NCBI GenBank assembly: GCA_012518115.1
Contig: JAAYTD010000014.1
Coordinates: 51,473-115,472, forward strand
Reading direction: 5' to 3'
Source of the DNA: Ignavibacteria bacterium
GTDB lineage: Bacteria; Bacteroidota; Ignavibacteria; Kapaibacteriales; UBA2268
DNA: 64,000 nucleotides
The translations under genes and the position numbers were made by a program. Numbering within the stretch: the stretch's first letter is position 1; the number at the start of each line of letters is the position of its first letter. The notes beneath the pieces were generated by a model. That model did no database searches, was not told the DNA's origin, and saw only the letters and a list, made by a program, of their open reading frames with translations. Below, in pieces: positions 35,035 to 43,911 of the stretch.

Positions 35035-37362
35035 TTATATCTTGACAATTAAAACAATTTTAAAATTACGTCCCATAGCGGGAATATAAGAACCAAATGG
35101 CTTATAATCATTATCTAAAATATTCTGTACGATAAATCTGAGCTTTGGTTTACAAATTATCTTATCAAAATTGGTACCAAAACTAAAATTGAAAATATAA
35201 TATGCTTCTGACGGCTGATAGCCCCAAGGACCACCATCTGTGTTTTCAGGAATTTTGGCTACTCTATTTTGACTATTAGCTAGCTCCGTACCTAATTTTA
35301 TATTGTATGAAGTTAAAAAGTTATTATTTAGAAAACTATGGTAAATTATGTCAAAATTTGTTTTCAATGGTGGCATTCCAAATAAAGGAGCATTATCATA
35401 ATTTTGAGATAAATCAACTCCGTAAACATAAGATAATCCTAATGATAAAATTAGATTATTGCTAGGTTTCAATATATTATCAAAGCGATATGAAGTAGAT
35501 AGCTCACCGCCCGCTAACCAAGCTTGAGTATTGCTAAATGTAAAATCAATATCTGGCGTTCTATCAGGAGCATATTCTACAATAAAATTATCTAACTTAT
35601 TATAAAACAGTGCTAAATCATATTTAAATTTTTCTTGAAATGAAGAGCCGTGAAATCCGACATCAAAATTCCAACTATATTCAGGTTTTAAGTTAGGATT
35701 GCCTTGTTTAATTCCTTTGCAACTTATTGTTGTTGTAAAGAGTTCTTCAGTAGTCGGCATACGAAAAGCACGTCCTATATTTGTGGTAAGATGCATATTT
35801 TGTAAAGGTGAGTAAACAAATCCAATATTTCCACTTAGTGCGTTTCTCTTCGCTGTCTGCATTGAACTGCTTCCTGCATGTTTACCTTCAGTTACTTCGG
35901 TGTAGTCATAGCGAATACCGGCAACAGTTTTGAACTTTTGACTATATTTCCATTCTTCATGTACGAAAGCTCCGATATTTCTTTGACCTGCACCTTTATA
36001 GCCCGGCGCTTGTCCATAGCTATTATTTAAAAAATCAAAATATTCTACTGGATTATCTAAAGAAAAGATATAAGCATCACTGCCTAGCGTCATTCTATTG
36101 TTAGAATCTAGTTTCATAACTATATAAGCGCGACCGCCACCGTAAGTGTTCTTGTAATGGACTAAATCAAGATTATTTAGTTCGTCATAAATAGTATTTT
36201 TATAGTTGTAATAATCACGTTTTCCATGATCAAAATAAAGATTCAAACCTATTTTCTCTATAAATGTGTACGGAGTATAAGAATAAGTAAAATTTGTATG
36301 AATATTTTCTTCTTTATTACGGATTTTTGTAAAATATTTAGTTGCTCCATTAAAGCCTCGTGGTTTTCCCCAATCGCCATAATGATAAGTTGCATTTAAA
36401 TTGATTTTATGCTTGTCAGAAAATTTATAACATGAATTTAATGCGAAATCTTTATCTTCAACATTGCTGTTTTTTGCAATTTCTCCATTACCGTAAATCA
36501 TATCTTCCGTATGGCGAAACTTTCCGTTTATAGAAATACCGAAATTAGGAGCTCTATAAGTAAGTTTAGCAACTTCAACAAATTCATTGTTATTACTGCC
36601 GTAACCTGAATATATATCACCTTCAAATCCTTTGTTTCCAAGAGGTTCATTGCTAATTACATTGATAATTCCCGAAATAGCACCATTACCATAAATGACA
36701 GAGGCAGGACCTTTCATTATTTCAACTTTCTTTACATCGTATATATTCATATCTTGTCCAAAATATCCACCCGGAAAAGTACCTATTCGCCTGTTTCCAT
36801 CTTTCATAATTAGCAGGCGTTCAGAGTTTAAACCTCGTAAAATAACAGGTGAATGATATTCCCATACTTGCGAAAAACCGGGCTGACTAGCTACCATATC
36901 TATTAAGTTTGAATTCATATTGTTTTGAATATCGCTATAACTTATAACAGATACAGGTTGAGTGATAGATTCAGCTGTTTGTTCATAAAAACTTGCTGAA
37001 ACAATTACTTCATCTTGTTGAATGGATTTGGGAATAAGATAAATTTGAATATCTTCTTTAGCTAATGTGTCTAAATTTATAAGTTTTTGATAAAAACTTA
37101 TGTGCTTTATTAGTAGCTTTACTTTTTTCGCTTCTGTTTCTAAAGTAAAAAAACCTTGTCTATTAGAAGTTGTACTTATATTTTCATCTACTATAGAAAT
37201 AGTAGCAAATTGTACTGCTTGCTTGCTATTTTTATCTATGATATATCCGCTAATAGTTTTGCTAAAACTTTGAATAGGCATAAAATAAACTAAACAAGCC
37301 ACAACAAGCATGGCTTGTTTATTAAGCATATTATATTTAATTGATTGGATTGACATAATCAT
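35035..37362 (-). CDS. TonB-dependent outer-membrane receptor (second of the heme locus)
   Basis: A ~775-residue receptor. A signal peptide (MLNKQAMLVVACLVYFMPIQ region) is followed by a carboxypeptidase-regulatory-like domain (ISGYIIDKNSKQAVQFATIS), then a plug with GLNSERLLIMKDG and VEIMKGPASVIYGNGAISGIINVIS. The C-terminal ~550 residues form the barrel. It carries FRMP and GNPNL boxes in the same order as the FRAP and NPDL boxes of heme receptors. Two ATGs compete. I chose the one at 37362 because it overlaps the stop of the upstream HmuY-like gene as TAATG, which implies coupling. A start at 37377 would add five residues. Confidence 0.85.
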   Translation of the reverse strand: MIMSIQSIKYNMLNKQAMLVVACLVYFMPIQSFSKTISGYIIDKNSKQAVQFATISIVDENISTTSNRQGFFTLETEAKKVKLLIKHISFYQKLINLDTLAKEDIQIYLIPKSIQQDEVIVSASFYEQTAESITQPVSVISYSDIQNNMNSNLIDMVASQPGFSQVWEYHSPVILRGLNSERLLIMKDGNRRIGTFPGGYFGQDMNIYDVKKVEIMKGPASVIYGNGAISGIINVISNEPLGNKGFEGDIYSGYGSNNNEFVEVAKLTYRAPNFGISINGKFRHTEDMIYGNGEIAKNSNVEDKDFALNSCYKFSDKHKINLNATYHYGDWGKPRGFNGATKYFTKIRNKEENIHTNFTYSYTPYTFIEKIGLNLYFDHGKRDYYNYKNTIYDELNNLDLVHYKNTYGGGRAYIVMKLDSNNRMTLGSDAYIFSLDNPVEYFDFLNNSYGQAPGYKGAGQRNIGAFVHEEWKYSQKFKTVAGIRYDYTEVTEGKHAGSSSMQTAKRNALSGNIGFVYSPLQNMHLTTNIGRAFRMPTTEELFTTTISCKGIKQGNPNLKPEYSWNFDVGFHGSSFQEKFKYDLALFYNKLDNFIVEYAPDRTPDIDFTFSNTQAWLAGGELSTSYRFDNILKPSNNLILSLGLSYVYGVDLSQNYDNAPLFGMPPLKTNFDIIYHSFLNNNFLTSYNIKLGTELANSQNRVAKIPENTDGGPWGYQPSEAYYIFNFSFGTNFDKIICKPKLRFIVQNILDNDYKPFGSYIPAMGRNFKIVLIVKI

Positions 37363-38108
37363 TATAGGAAGTCCCATTCTATATTAACATAGCCTGTTGC
37401 GGTTGCAGCATTTTTAGCAGGGAATTCTGTAACTATAAATTTAACTAGTTTTCCTTCTTTAGTTTTTATTATCCAAATGATTTCATTTTCAGGAGTTGTA
37501 TCGTTAGCTGATGTACGCCATTTGTCGCCAATAACTAGCTTTGCATATTCTTTTTTTAATGCGCTCATTTCGGGCTTACCTGTGCTACCTTTTGGAATAT
37601 TAGTTAAATCAAAAGTAGGATCATCTTCTTTTAAAGTATAGCTATTAGCTTCTACTTCTGCTTTGGTAAGATTGACAAATTTTGTTTTTCCCGTACATTT
37701 AGGATCTACTTCCGAATAATTTACGGCTTTAACGCCATCTGATAATTTTATAAATGGAGCTCCACCTAAAGAAGTACTGTTTGGTTTTTGTGCTGATAAT
37801 ACACGAATTACAAGATCAGCATCAAAGTCGCTAACAGTCAAATCAGCCATATTGTTAGCTCCACCTTTTTGACCTTTATACTCAAAGTCAAATCCAACAC
37901 CACTCGGATTGCGATTTGCACAAATTAAGTAGGGAGCTTCTATTGCTTTAAATTCATTTGGAACTTCATTAGGATTAACAGCATTATTATTGTCTTCGCC
38001 ACATGATACAAATAATGCTCCTACCGTAAATAACAGTGTTAACAAACGGAGATTATAAAAAATGTTTGAAAATTTTTTATTTGTAGTTTGAAAATTGGGA
38101 TTGTTCAT
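37362..38108 (-). CDS. HmuY-like lipoprotein (second copy)
   Basis: A 248-residue lipoprotein with lipobox ALFVSC. The mature protein is beta-rich. Its C-terminal part has EIIWIIKTKEGKLVKFIVTEF and ends in GYVNIEWDFL, matching the end of HmuY-family heme-binding lipoproteins, where KIxFTDYT and GYISFxY are usual. HmuY proteins take heme from host proteins and hand it to the cognate TonB receptor. It is translationally coupled to the receptor downstream, which supports the role. It is more divergent than the HmuY copy at 41008, so the ligand may differ. Confidence 0.65.
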   Translation of the reverse strand: MNNPNFQTTNKKFSNIFYNLRLLTLLFTVGALFVSCGEDNNNAVNPNEVPNEFKAIEAPYLICANRNPSGVGFDFEYKGQKGGANNMADLTVSDFDADLVIRVLSAQKPNSTSLGGAPFIKLSDGVKAVNYSEVDPKCTGKTKFVNLTKAEVEANSYTLKEDDPTFDLTNIPKGSTGKPEMSALKKEYAKLVIGDKWRTSANDTTPENEIIWIIKTKEGKLVKFIVTEFPAKNAATATGYVNIEWDFL

Positions 38109-38205
38109 ATTATTATCCTCTAAAAATTTTAAAAAATGTGTTTTTGTTATATTGTTTTGTTGTTTGTTCTTTTTACAATTATTGTTCTACTAGCTAGTAA
38201 ACTCT

Positions 38206-38628
38206 TTATGCCTTTGCGAAATTTTCTCCATAATTGATGCAGTTGTCTATTTCATCATCAAGATCATCTTGTTGGATTATATAGCCCTTATCATAGAGTT
38301 TTATTCCGGCTGCTTCTGCATCAGCGCACCAAAATTCCATCCATTCGCCATTACCCCAATCGTATGGACCGAATAAAGCAACTAATTTATCTTTGAGTTT
38401 TCCTTTAATTGCTTCGTAAAATGGAGCAAATTCAGCGTCCTCTAATTCTTCAGCGCCCATTGCAGGACAGCCTAATAATAATTTATCATATTCTAGTGCT
38501 TTTTCTGGTGAAGTTGCTCCTACGGTTTTTACTTCAACTTCAGCAACTTTTTTCACGCCTTCAGCTATAGCGTTTGCCATTGTTTCGGTATTTCCAGTAC
38601 CTGTCCAATAAATAATTCCTATTTTCAT
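38206..38628 (-). CDS. Flavodoxin
   Basis: A 140-residue short-chain flavodoxin. The FMN phosphate loop is WTGTGNTETMANAI at residues 8-21. The later FMN-contacting loops are GCPAMGAEELED and FGPYDWGNGEWMEFW. It is a soluble one- or two-electron carrier of the cytoplasm. It lies between the two HmuY-receptor pairs of the heme locus, on the same strand, with 97 and 135 nt on either side. In anaerobes, flavodoxin is a known electron source for heme-degrading radical enzymes. It may supply electrons for iron release here, or may simply be iron-stress induced. Confidence 0.92.
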   Translation of the reverse strand: MKIGIIYWTGTGNTETMANAIAEGVKKVAEVEVKTVGATSPEKALEYDKLLLGCPAMGAEELEDAEFAPFYEAIKGKLKDKLVALFGPYDWGNGEWMEFWCADAEAAGIKLYDKGYIIQQDDLDDEIDNCINYGENFAKA

Positions 38629-38763
38629 TTTAATTTTGATTGATTAGTTTTTAAATTTATTTTTCTACCATTTTTAGGTATTTTTCACATTGTTTGACTT
38701 ATTTTTAGCCTAATAAAATTTCTATCATTTTATATTTGTATTCTTTTCAAGATAACATACCTG

Positions 38764-40992
38764 CTAAATACTAAACAATTTAGATAAATTAATTGCCATA
38801 GAAGCTAAAAAGCTAACACCTTGTTCAGGCATAATAGTTTGTGTACTTGAAATATTTTTATCCTTAAAATTCAGCAAATTGTTTACACCTAAATTTAAGT
38901 CTATTCCACGCGGTAACTTAACTCCTATTTGGGCGGAACAAATATAGCGCGGTTCGTAATACTTATGCGAATAACTTTTTTCCTCGCTATTGAAAACATA
39001 AGTGTTTATTCCTGACATCCAATATCCATTAACGGAAGTTATTGTTGTTACAGAACTTATTTTTTTTGTATAAGCTAAGTTAAATGTAACATTATGTGGT
39101 CTCATTGCAGAGGTGTTAAGTCCGTTAACTTCTTGATAATCTTCCGTAAAAGAATAAGAAAATTGTGTGCTTAACCCGAAACCAAACTTCAATCTAAGTA
39201 TTCCTTCTATTCCTGCTGTCCTTGCATCTTCAGCGTTTATATATACATAGTTAGGGTAACCTGTTGAATCTTCACGCCACTCCATTCCAATTTTATCATT
39301 AAAAGAATTATAGTAAGAGGAAAGAGAAAAATTTAATATCCCTTTGTTAATCTCACCTGATAATGAAAACTGATGACTTGTTTCGGGCTGTAAATTCGGA
39401 TTGCCGCAAATTTGGAATATTCCTAATCCACCCATATCGTAATCGCTATATAATTCTTTTAAAGAAGGGGAGCGAAATCCAGCAGCGTATCCACCTCTTA
39501 GCGTTAAAATATCCGACTTCAGCATAGCCGATATGCGAGGCGTAACATGCAAATTGTATATAGAATGATAATCAAAACGTAAGCCCGGAACAACGCTGAA
39601 ATTGTCTGTAAATTTTCTTTCATCTTGTATGTAAAAAACATAATTTTGATTGCTATGTTTTCCTGTATCTAAAAACATGTAATGTTTAAGATTTTCTGTA
39701 TTTACTTCTATTCCTGCCGTTAAAATATTATTGTCATTATAAGAAGCAGTATAGTTTAACCTGGCGATATTTATTAAATCATTGTATATTTCAAGATATT
39801 TATCTATTAAGAGAAAATCATAATGCTTAGTGAAATTATCAAGCGTATAAGAAAAATCAAGAAACTGATTTTCTGTCATAAAATAGTTTAGTTTGGTATT
39901 AATTGTAAAATCATTATATACATCTTCAAATTTTGCTAAATTATTCGTGTTTAACCGTCTGTTATTATAATAAGAAATTTTTGTTTGAGCCGAAAAATTA
40001 TCTGAAAAAACATATTTCAATTTTTGACTTGCGTTCCAAAGTCTATAGCCTTTAATTGGGACTTCGCTAACTTTATATATTGTAGTATCAAATGTGCCAT
40101 CTGCATTTGTTGTTATATTATATGCTTCTTTCGTGTCGGAAACAGTAAAGGGATCTTTTTGTCTAAAGGAAAAATTTGTTAGCGATGAAAATCGTTTTTG
40201 CTTTGTTCCTAAAGAGATAGAATGTTTTTGTTCGCCTATTGAACAATAGCGAGAACTTATGTTGCCCGTAAAAGGTTGTGTTGCTTCTTTTGTAATAATG
40301 TTAATCACCCCGCCTAAAGCATTTGAACCATATAAAGTGGACATTGCACCTTTTACTACTTCAATGCGTTCTATTTCATCAATATTAAATCGCGAAAAAT
40401 CAACATTATCAGCTGCACCTTCACCTGATAAACGTTCTCCATCTATGAGAAAAAGCATATAATTACCTGCCGTACCTTGATATTGCATAGTGGGCAGACC
40501 TGTTCCGTGATGTCTTCCGAACTGTATGCCCGGGAGCTCGTATTGTAACAATGAGGTAATTTCCATAGGATTAATTTTCTTAATCTCATCTGCTGTTATC
40601 ATTCGCGTTACTATTGGAACATCTTTTAATGGACGCTCAATTCTTGAACCTGTAACAACAACTTCTTCTAAACAATTTATAGATTCTTCTAAAATTACTG
40701 TGATGTTTGTATCATTTTTCTTTAGCTTGTATTCTTTAGGATGATAGCCAACAAAGCTAAAACGCAAAACAGTTTCCTTGTTGCTTTGCAATAAAAGATT
40801 GAACTCACCTTTAGAATTTGTTCCTACACCAAGTGTTGTTCCTTTCACTAAAACTGATGCTCCAGCAAGAGGCTTGCCTTCCATATTGAAAACAAGCCCA
40901 CTTACTGACCTTTGATTATTTTCTTTATTTATTCCAAAAACCGAATAGAATGGAATAAGAATAAATATTAATGAAAATAACGCTTTATACAT
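38764..40992 (-). CDS. hmuR: HmuR-like TonB-dependent receptor
   Basis: A 742-residue outer-membrane receptor with a signal peptide and an N-terminal carboxypeptidase-regulatory-like domain (VSGLVFNMEGKPLAGASVLVKG). The TonB box region and plug follow (EEVVVTGSRIERPLKDVP, IERIEVVKGAMSTLYGSNALGGVINII). The ~550-residue barrel has FRSP near residue 510 and GNPNL near 540, equivalents of the FRAP/YRAP and NPDL boxes of heme receptors. It lies 15 nt after the calycin-HmuY gene, the classical hmuY-hmuR order. The likely substrate is heme or another tetrapyrrole. Confidence 0.85.
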   Translation of the reverse strand: MYKALFSLIFILIPFYSVFGINKENNQRSVSGLVFNMEGKPLAGASVLVKGTTLGVGTNSKGEFNLLLQSNKETVLRFSFVGYHPKEYKLKKNDTNITVILEESINCLEEVVVTGSRIERPLKDVPIVTRMITADEIKKINPMEITSLLQYELPGIQFGRHHGTGLPTMQYQGTAGNYMLFLIDGERLSGEGAADNVDFSRFNIDEIERIEVVKGAMSTLYGSNALGGVINIITKEATQPFTGNISSRYCSIGEQKHSISLGTKQKRFSSLTNFSFRQKDPFTVSDTKEAYNITTNADGTFDTTIYKVSEVPIKGYRLWNASQKLKYVFSDNFSAQTKISYYNNRRLNTNNLAKFEDVYNDFTINTKLNYFMTENQFLDFSYTLDNFTKHYDFLLIDKYLEIYNDLINIARLNYTASYNDNNILTAGIEVNTENLKHYMFLDTGKHSNQNYVFYIQDERKFTDNFSVVPGLRFDYHSIYNLHVTPRISAMLKSDILTLRGGYAAGFRSPSLKELYSDYDMGGLGIFQICGNPNLQPETSHQFSLSGEINKGILNFSLSSYYNSFNDKIGMEWREDSTGYPNYVYINAEDARTAGIEGILRLKFGFGLSTQFSYSFTEDYQEVNGLNTSAMRPHNVTFNLAYTKKISSVTTITSVNGYWMSGINTYVFNSEEKSYSHKYYEPRYICSAQIGVKLPRGIDLNLGVNNLLNFKDKNISSTQTIMPEQGVSFLASMAINLSKLFSI

Positions 40993-41007
40993 ATTGCTCT
41001 GAAACTC

Positions 41008-42003
41008 CTATTTAGTCATATATTCATAAGAAAATGAAATATATCCTTTCAAACCTTCTTTGTTAGTATAATCTGTAAACAATATTTTGATGTATTTCTC
41101 ATCTTTTGTTTTTAAAACATAAACAAGATTACTTAAAGTGTAGTTTGGAGGCATAGAGCTCATATCTAAATTTAGCCACTTGCTTAGTACTTTATTTAGA
41201 CTAGACTTAGCGTATTTAACCTCGCCTGCCATCATATTGGACATATCAACAATAATACTGTCAGGTACGTCAGCAGTAAAAGTACCAGCAGGAATTGAAG
41301 TAAGAGCAGCTAAATCTGTTTTGTCAGTTTCTAACGCAGAACCACCATTAGTGCGAATATCATAACGATGAATAGCTATATCCCAGTTAAATGATTGCTC
41401 ATCAACATTTTCGTCAATGGAATGAACTACACTTTTACCTGTAGAAAAATCATAATAAACCCACTGATCATAAGCAGTAGCTTTTAATTCTGTTACTTCT
41501 TTCTTAGCAGGTTCTTCTTTAGCGTAAGTTGTAAATATAGCCGTAACAGGCATTGGCATTGCTCCAAATTGAAAAGTATAAGTAACTTCTAAATCTTTAC
41601 CAACTAATTTACCTGTAAAGGGACCAGAGATATTCATCGGTTCTCCTTTTATATCTACTGCACCTTCAAGAGTATAGCTACCATCGGAATTCGCTGTTAC
41701 TTTGCTTTCCGCTTCAATAGCAGGAATACTGTATTTACCAAAATTAAAAGCACTGAGCTTCAGAGAAACTGTATTCTCCGTCTTTTTTGTAATTATTATA
41801 GATTTATCGCTAACAGAGCCTTGCTCTTTATTAGCTACCTTTAAATCTATTCTGCCATTGTAAGTTCCAACGACTTTTGATGATAAGTCCGATGATGGAT
41901 CTACGGGATTATCTTTATCGCCACAAGAAATAAAGAAACCCGCTATTAAAACTAATGCAAAGAATTTTGCAAAACTAAATTTTACTGAAATAATTTTATT
42001 CAT
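41008..42003 (-). CDS. hmuY: Calycin-like domain fused to HmuY heme-binding lipoprotein
   Basis: A 331-residue lipoprotein with lipobox AGFFISC. Residues ~40-165 look like a calycin/lipocalin-type beta-barrel (VVGTYNGRIDLKV, GPFTGKLVGKDLEVTYTF). Residues ~175-331 match HmuY: WVYYDFSTGK, then SFNWDIAIHRYDIRTNGG, and KYIKILFTDYTN ending in GYISFSYEYM. HmuY of Porphyromonas takes heme from hemoglobin and albumin for HmuR. The extra calycin domain is not part of the short P. gingivalis HmuY and may bind a second ligand. It is the first gene after a dedicated promoter. Confidence 0.85.
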   Translation of the reverse strand: MNKIISVKFSFAKFFALVLIAGFFISCGDKDNPVDPSSDLSSKVVGTYNGRIDLKVANKEQGSVSDKSIIITKKTENTVSLKLSAFNFGKYSIPAIEAESKVTANSDGSYTLEGAVDIKGEPMNISGPFTGKLVGKDLEVTYTFQFGAMPMPVTAIFTTYAKEEPAKKEVTELKATAYDQWVYYDFSTGKSVVHSIDENVDEQSFNWDIAIHRYDIRTNGGSALETDKTDLAALTSIPAGTFTADVPDSIIVDMSNMMAGEVKYAKSSLNKVLSKWLNLDMSSMPPNYTLSNLVYVLKTKDEKYIKILFTDYTNKEGLKGYISFSYEYMTK

Positions 42004-42050
42004 AAAATTAACCTAAAAATATTAAATAATAAAAAACAATTTGTTTAAAA

Positions 42051-42069
42051 ATGAACAACGTTTTTTCAT
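42051..42069 (-). promoter_or_regulatory. Operator-like element, hmuY leader copy 2
   Basis: The top strand reads ATGAACAACGTTTTTTCAT, a partial palindrome around AACGTT. It matches copies at 42171, 48281 and 48343. It lies 47 nt upstream of hmuY. Confidence 0.5.
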
Positions 42070-42092
42070 ATGTAAAAAAAATATTATTAATT

Positions 42093-42127
42093 ACACCGTC
42101 AGGCTATCGCCTGCCACCCCTTTAATC
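42093..42127. repeat. Repeat fragment inside the hmuY leader
   Basis: CACCGTCAGGCTATCGCCTGCCACCCC-type sequence, with a CAGGC/GCCTG hairpin. It resembles the dispersed repeat starting at 53230 (CCCCGTCCGGC, TTGCCACCC). It lies between the two operator-like copies. Confidence 0.5.
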
Positions 42128-42170
42128 TGAAGTGGAATTGTTTGAACTAATATATAATTTCGTTTGATTA

Positions 42171-42187
42171 GTGAACATCGTTTTTTT
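42171..42187 (-). promoter_or_regulatory. Operator-like element, hmuY leader copy 1
   Basis: Top strand GTGAACATCGTTTTTTT, just downstream of the -7 box at 42203-42196 on the minus strand. The position overlaps the expected transcription start, which suits a repressor site. Confidence 0.55.
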
Positions 42188-42195
42188 AATAAATA

Positions 42196-42224
42196 CAAAT
42201 ATAAGGAATTTTTTTTAATTACAA
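42196..42224 (-). promoter_or_regulatory. Promoter of the hmuY-hmuR segment
   Basis: On the minus strand TTG at 42224-42222 and TATATTTG at 42203-42196, with an 18-nt spacer. The spacer is nearly identical to that of the hmuS promoter at 48366-48394. Confidence 0.75.
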
Positions 42225-42273
42225 CAAAATATTTTTTATTTTTTGTAATTTACCATATTTAAAATACTGCATT

Positions 42274-42597
42274 TTACTCAGGCACATAAATTATCTCACC
42301 ATTTTCAAGTTCATATGCAATTCCTATTTTTTTACCTTTTTTTCCTGATTTATTTTGTTTATCTGAAGGTGTATAACGATTAATTTTTTCACCTTCTTTA
42401 GTTATAATTTCCATATTATCTTTGCCCGGATTTTTTACAATAGTAAAATCTTCTTGCGAAAGCATCTCTGTCATATTAAAACTAGTTACTAAAGCAACCA
42501 TAAGCGCTACTGCAAAAACCATAGCAACATCAAACAAATTTCCTACGACGCTCATCGGATCGCTATCTTCTTCTTCACGCAACAATTTTCGTTTCAT
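42274..42597 (-). CDS. hmuV: HmuV-like DUF2149 membrane protein
   Basis: A 107-residue protein of the DUF2149 type. One membrane helix lies at ~20-42 (VVGNLFDVAMVFAVALMVAL), preceded by an acidic cytoplasmic start with EEEDSDP. A periplasmic part follows that ends in AYELENGEIIYVPE. These proteins are ExbD-like partners of MotA/TolQ/ExbB channels in hmu loci. Its start overlaps the end of hmuU by 23 nt, indicating coupled translation. It is the last gene before the hmuY promoter. Confidence 0.82.
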   Translation of the reverse strand: MKRKLLREEEDSDPMSVVGNLFDVAMVFAVALMVALVTSFNMTEMLSQEDFTIVKNPGKDNMEIITKEGEKINRYTPSDKQNKSGKKGKKIGIAYELENGEIIYVPE

Positions 42598-43201
42598 TGT
42601 TTGTTTCTCCTTGTTCAGCAGTTAATAAATTTGCAATAAATTCAAGATTTGCCATATCTTTCAAATACCAACGTCGTTTTACTTGTTGTGTCATTAATCC
42701 AATAGCGCCGGCAAAAAGTCCTATAACAGTTGTAGAAAATGCTACTTGCATATTGTAAGCCATAGAAGCTATATCGCCTGTTGATAACCCAACTAGCGCT
42801 GGTCCCATAGGAATAAGCGTTCCCATTAATCCTAAAATTGGTCCTAACTTAGCTAATGTTTTTGACTTAAATAAATCTTTATCTGCCTCTATTTCAAAAT
42901 TAGCTAATAAAAGATTAATGTGCGATTTTGACTTATTTACACCTAACATATTTTTAATGTAATTAATTGCAAGAGATTTATTTTTGTCAGGCAAGTTGTT
43001 TTTCAATTCTAAAATATTATTAGCATTTAACTTGTTAATTATTTCTTGAATTTGACTATTATTTTTTCGTATATTTTGATATTGAGCAAAAAAACTTCCT
43101 ATCATCACAAGTGATTTTAGAAATAAAAATATAAGTAAAATTATCACAGGAACTAACAATCCTGTAGATAACCAGTATAAGATATTAGTTATTGTATTCA
43201 T
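42575..43201 (-). CDS. hmuU: HmuU-like MotA/TolQ/ExbB proton-channel protein
   Basis: A 208-residue membrane protein with three main helices. The signature is KSKTLAKLGPILGLMGTLIPMGPALVGL near residues 110-140 (the LGLMGTLIPMGPAL core), followed by the helix with FSTTVIGLFAGAIGL near 160. That is the typical MotA/TolQ/ExbB domain, which passes protons to drive an outer partner. Here the partner is probably HmuV, and the driven protein HmuS. It starts 11 nt after hmuT. Confidence 0.88.
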   Translation of the reverse strand: MNTITNILYWLSTGLLVPVIILLIFLFLKSLVMIGSFFAQYQNIRKNNSQIQEIINKLNANNILELKNNLPDKNKSLAINYIKNMLGVNKSKSHINLLLANFEIEADKDLFKSKTLAKLGPILGLMGTLIPMGPALVGLSTGDIASMAYNMQVAFSTTVIGLFAGAIGLMTQQVKRRWYLKDMANLEFIANLLTAEQGETNNETKIVA

Positions 43202-43212
43202 AAAACCTTTTT

Positions 43213-43908
43213 TTATATTTTAACATTTTTATCTATTTTTTTAAGTTTATTTCTTTTCAAAACAAATCCTATAGTAGCACCTATTCCTGACAATAAAATA
43301 ATAAATAATAATGCACTCCAGTTCAAATCATCACTTCCAACTATATGTACTTCACCATTTACCGTTACAATAATACCAGCCATTATAGTAATTAAATTGG
43401 TTAAAAATAAGAGTTCAGTCCTCAAATCTTCATCGGGCAAAATCTTTTTTAATATCCCGCTAGCTAGTAGCATTATAACTAAAACTATCCCCGCAAAGCT
43501 CCACGCAACAAGTTGAAAAGATTCACCCGGAAAAGAATATAGCGTGAAAACAAGAGCGCTGAAAAGTACTATAAAAAAGAGTACTCCCGGAAAGTAATAT
43601 AAAATGCTATAAGTTATTTTTTTTATAGGTGTATTTAACGCATTAACTTTGACTGTTAGGATACAAAAAGCGATTTGCAGAGCAATTTCTATCATCAAAA
43701 CAACAGAAGTATCTCGCATAAGAGCAGGATTATTCAGCCAAATATCAATTTGATTGCGAGATTGTTCAATAGCAATTGACCACATTAATCCAACAAAAAC
43801 AGCAGAACAAATTGCAGTTACAATACGTAATGGCATTTTCCAGAATGTTTGTTTTAACAGAAAATTGAATGCGATTAACATCATTACAATAAGTACAAGA
43901 GTATTCAT
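43213..43908 (-). CDS. hmuT: HmuT-like integral membrane protein
   Basis: A 231-residue protein with about six or seven membrane helices and a short basic C-terminus (KRNKLKKIDKNVK). I recognise it mainly by position, directly between the CobN-like hmuS and the ExbB-like hmuU, where hmuT lies in Porphyromonas. It has no catalytic motif I can see. It starts 3 nt after the hmuS stop, so it is cotranscribed. It may form a membrane platform for HmuS with HmuU and HmuV. Confidence 0.7.
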   Translation of the reverse strand: MNTLVLIVMMLIAFNFLLKQTFWKMPLRIVTAICSAVFVGLMWSIAIEQSRNQIDIWLNNPALMRDTSVVLMIEIALQIAFCILTVKVNALNTPIKKITYSILYYFPGVLFFIVLFSALVFTLYSFPGESFQLVAWSFAGIVLVIMLLASGILKKILPDEDLRTELLFLTNLITIMAGIIVTVNGEVHIVGSDDLNWSALLFIILLSGIGATIGFVLKRNKLKKIDKNVKI

Positions 43909-43911
43909 TTT

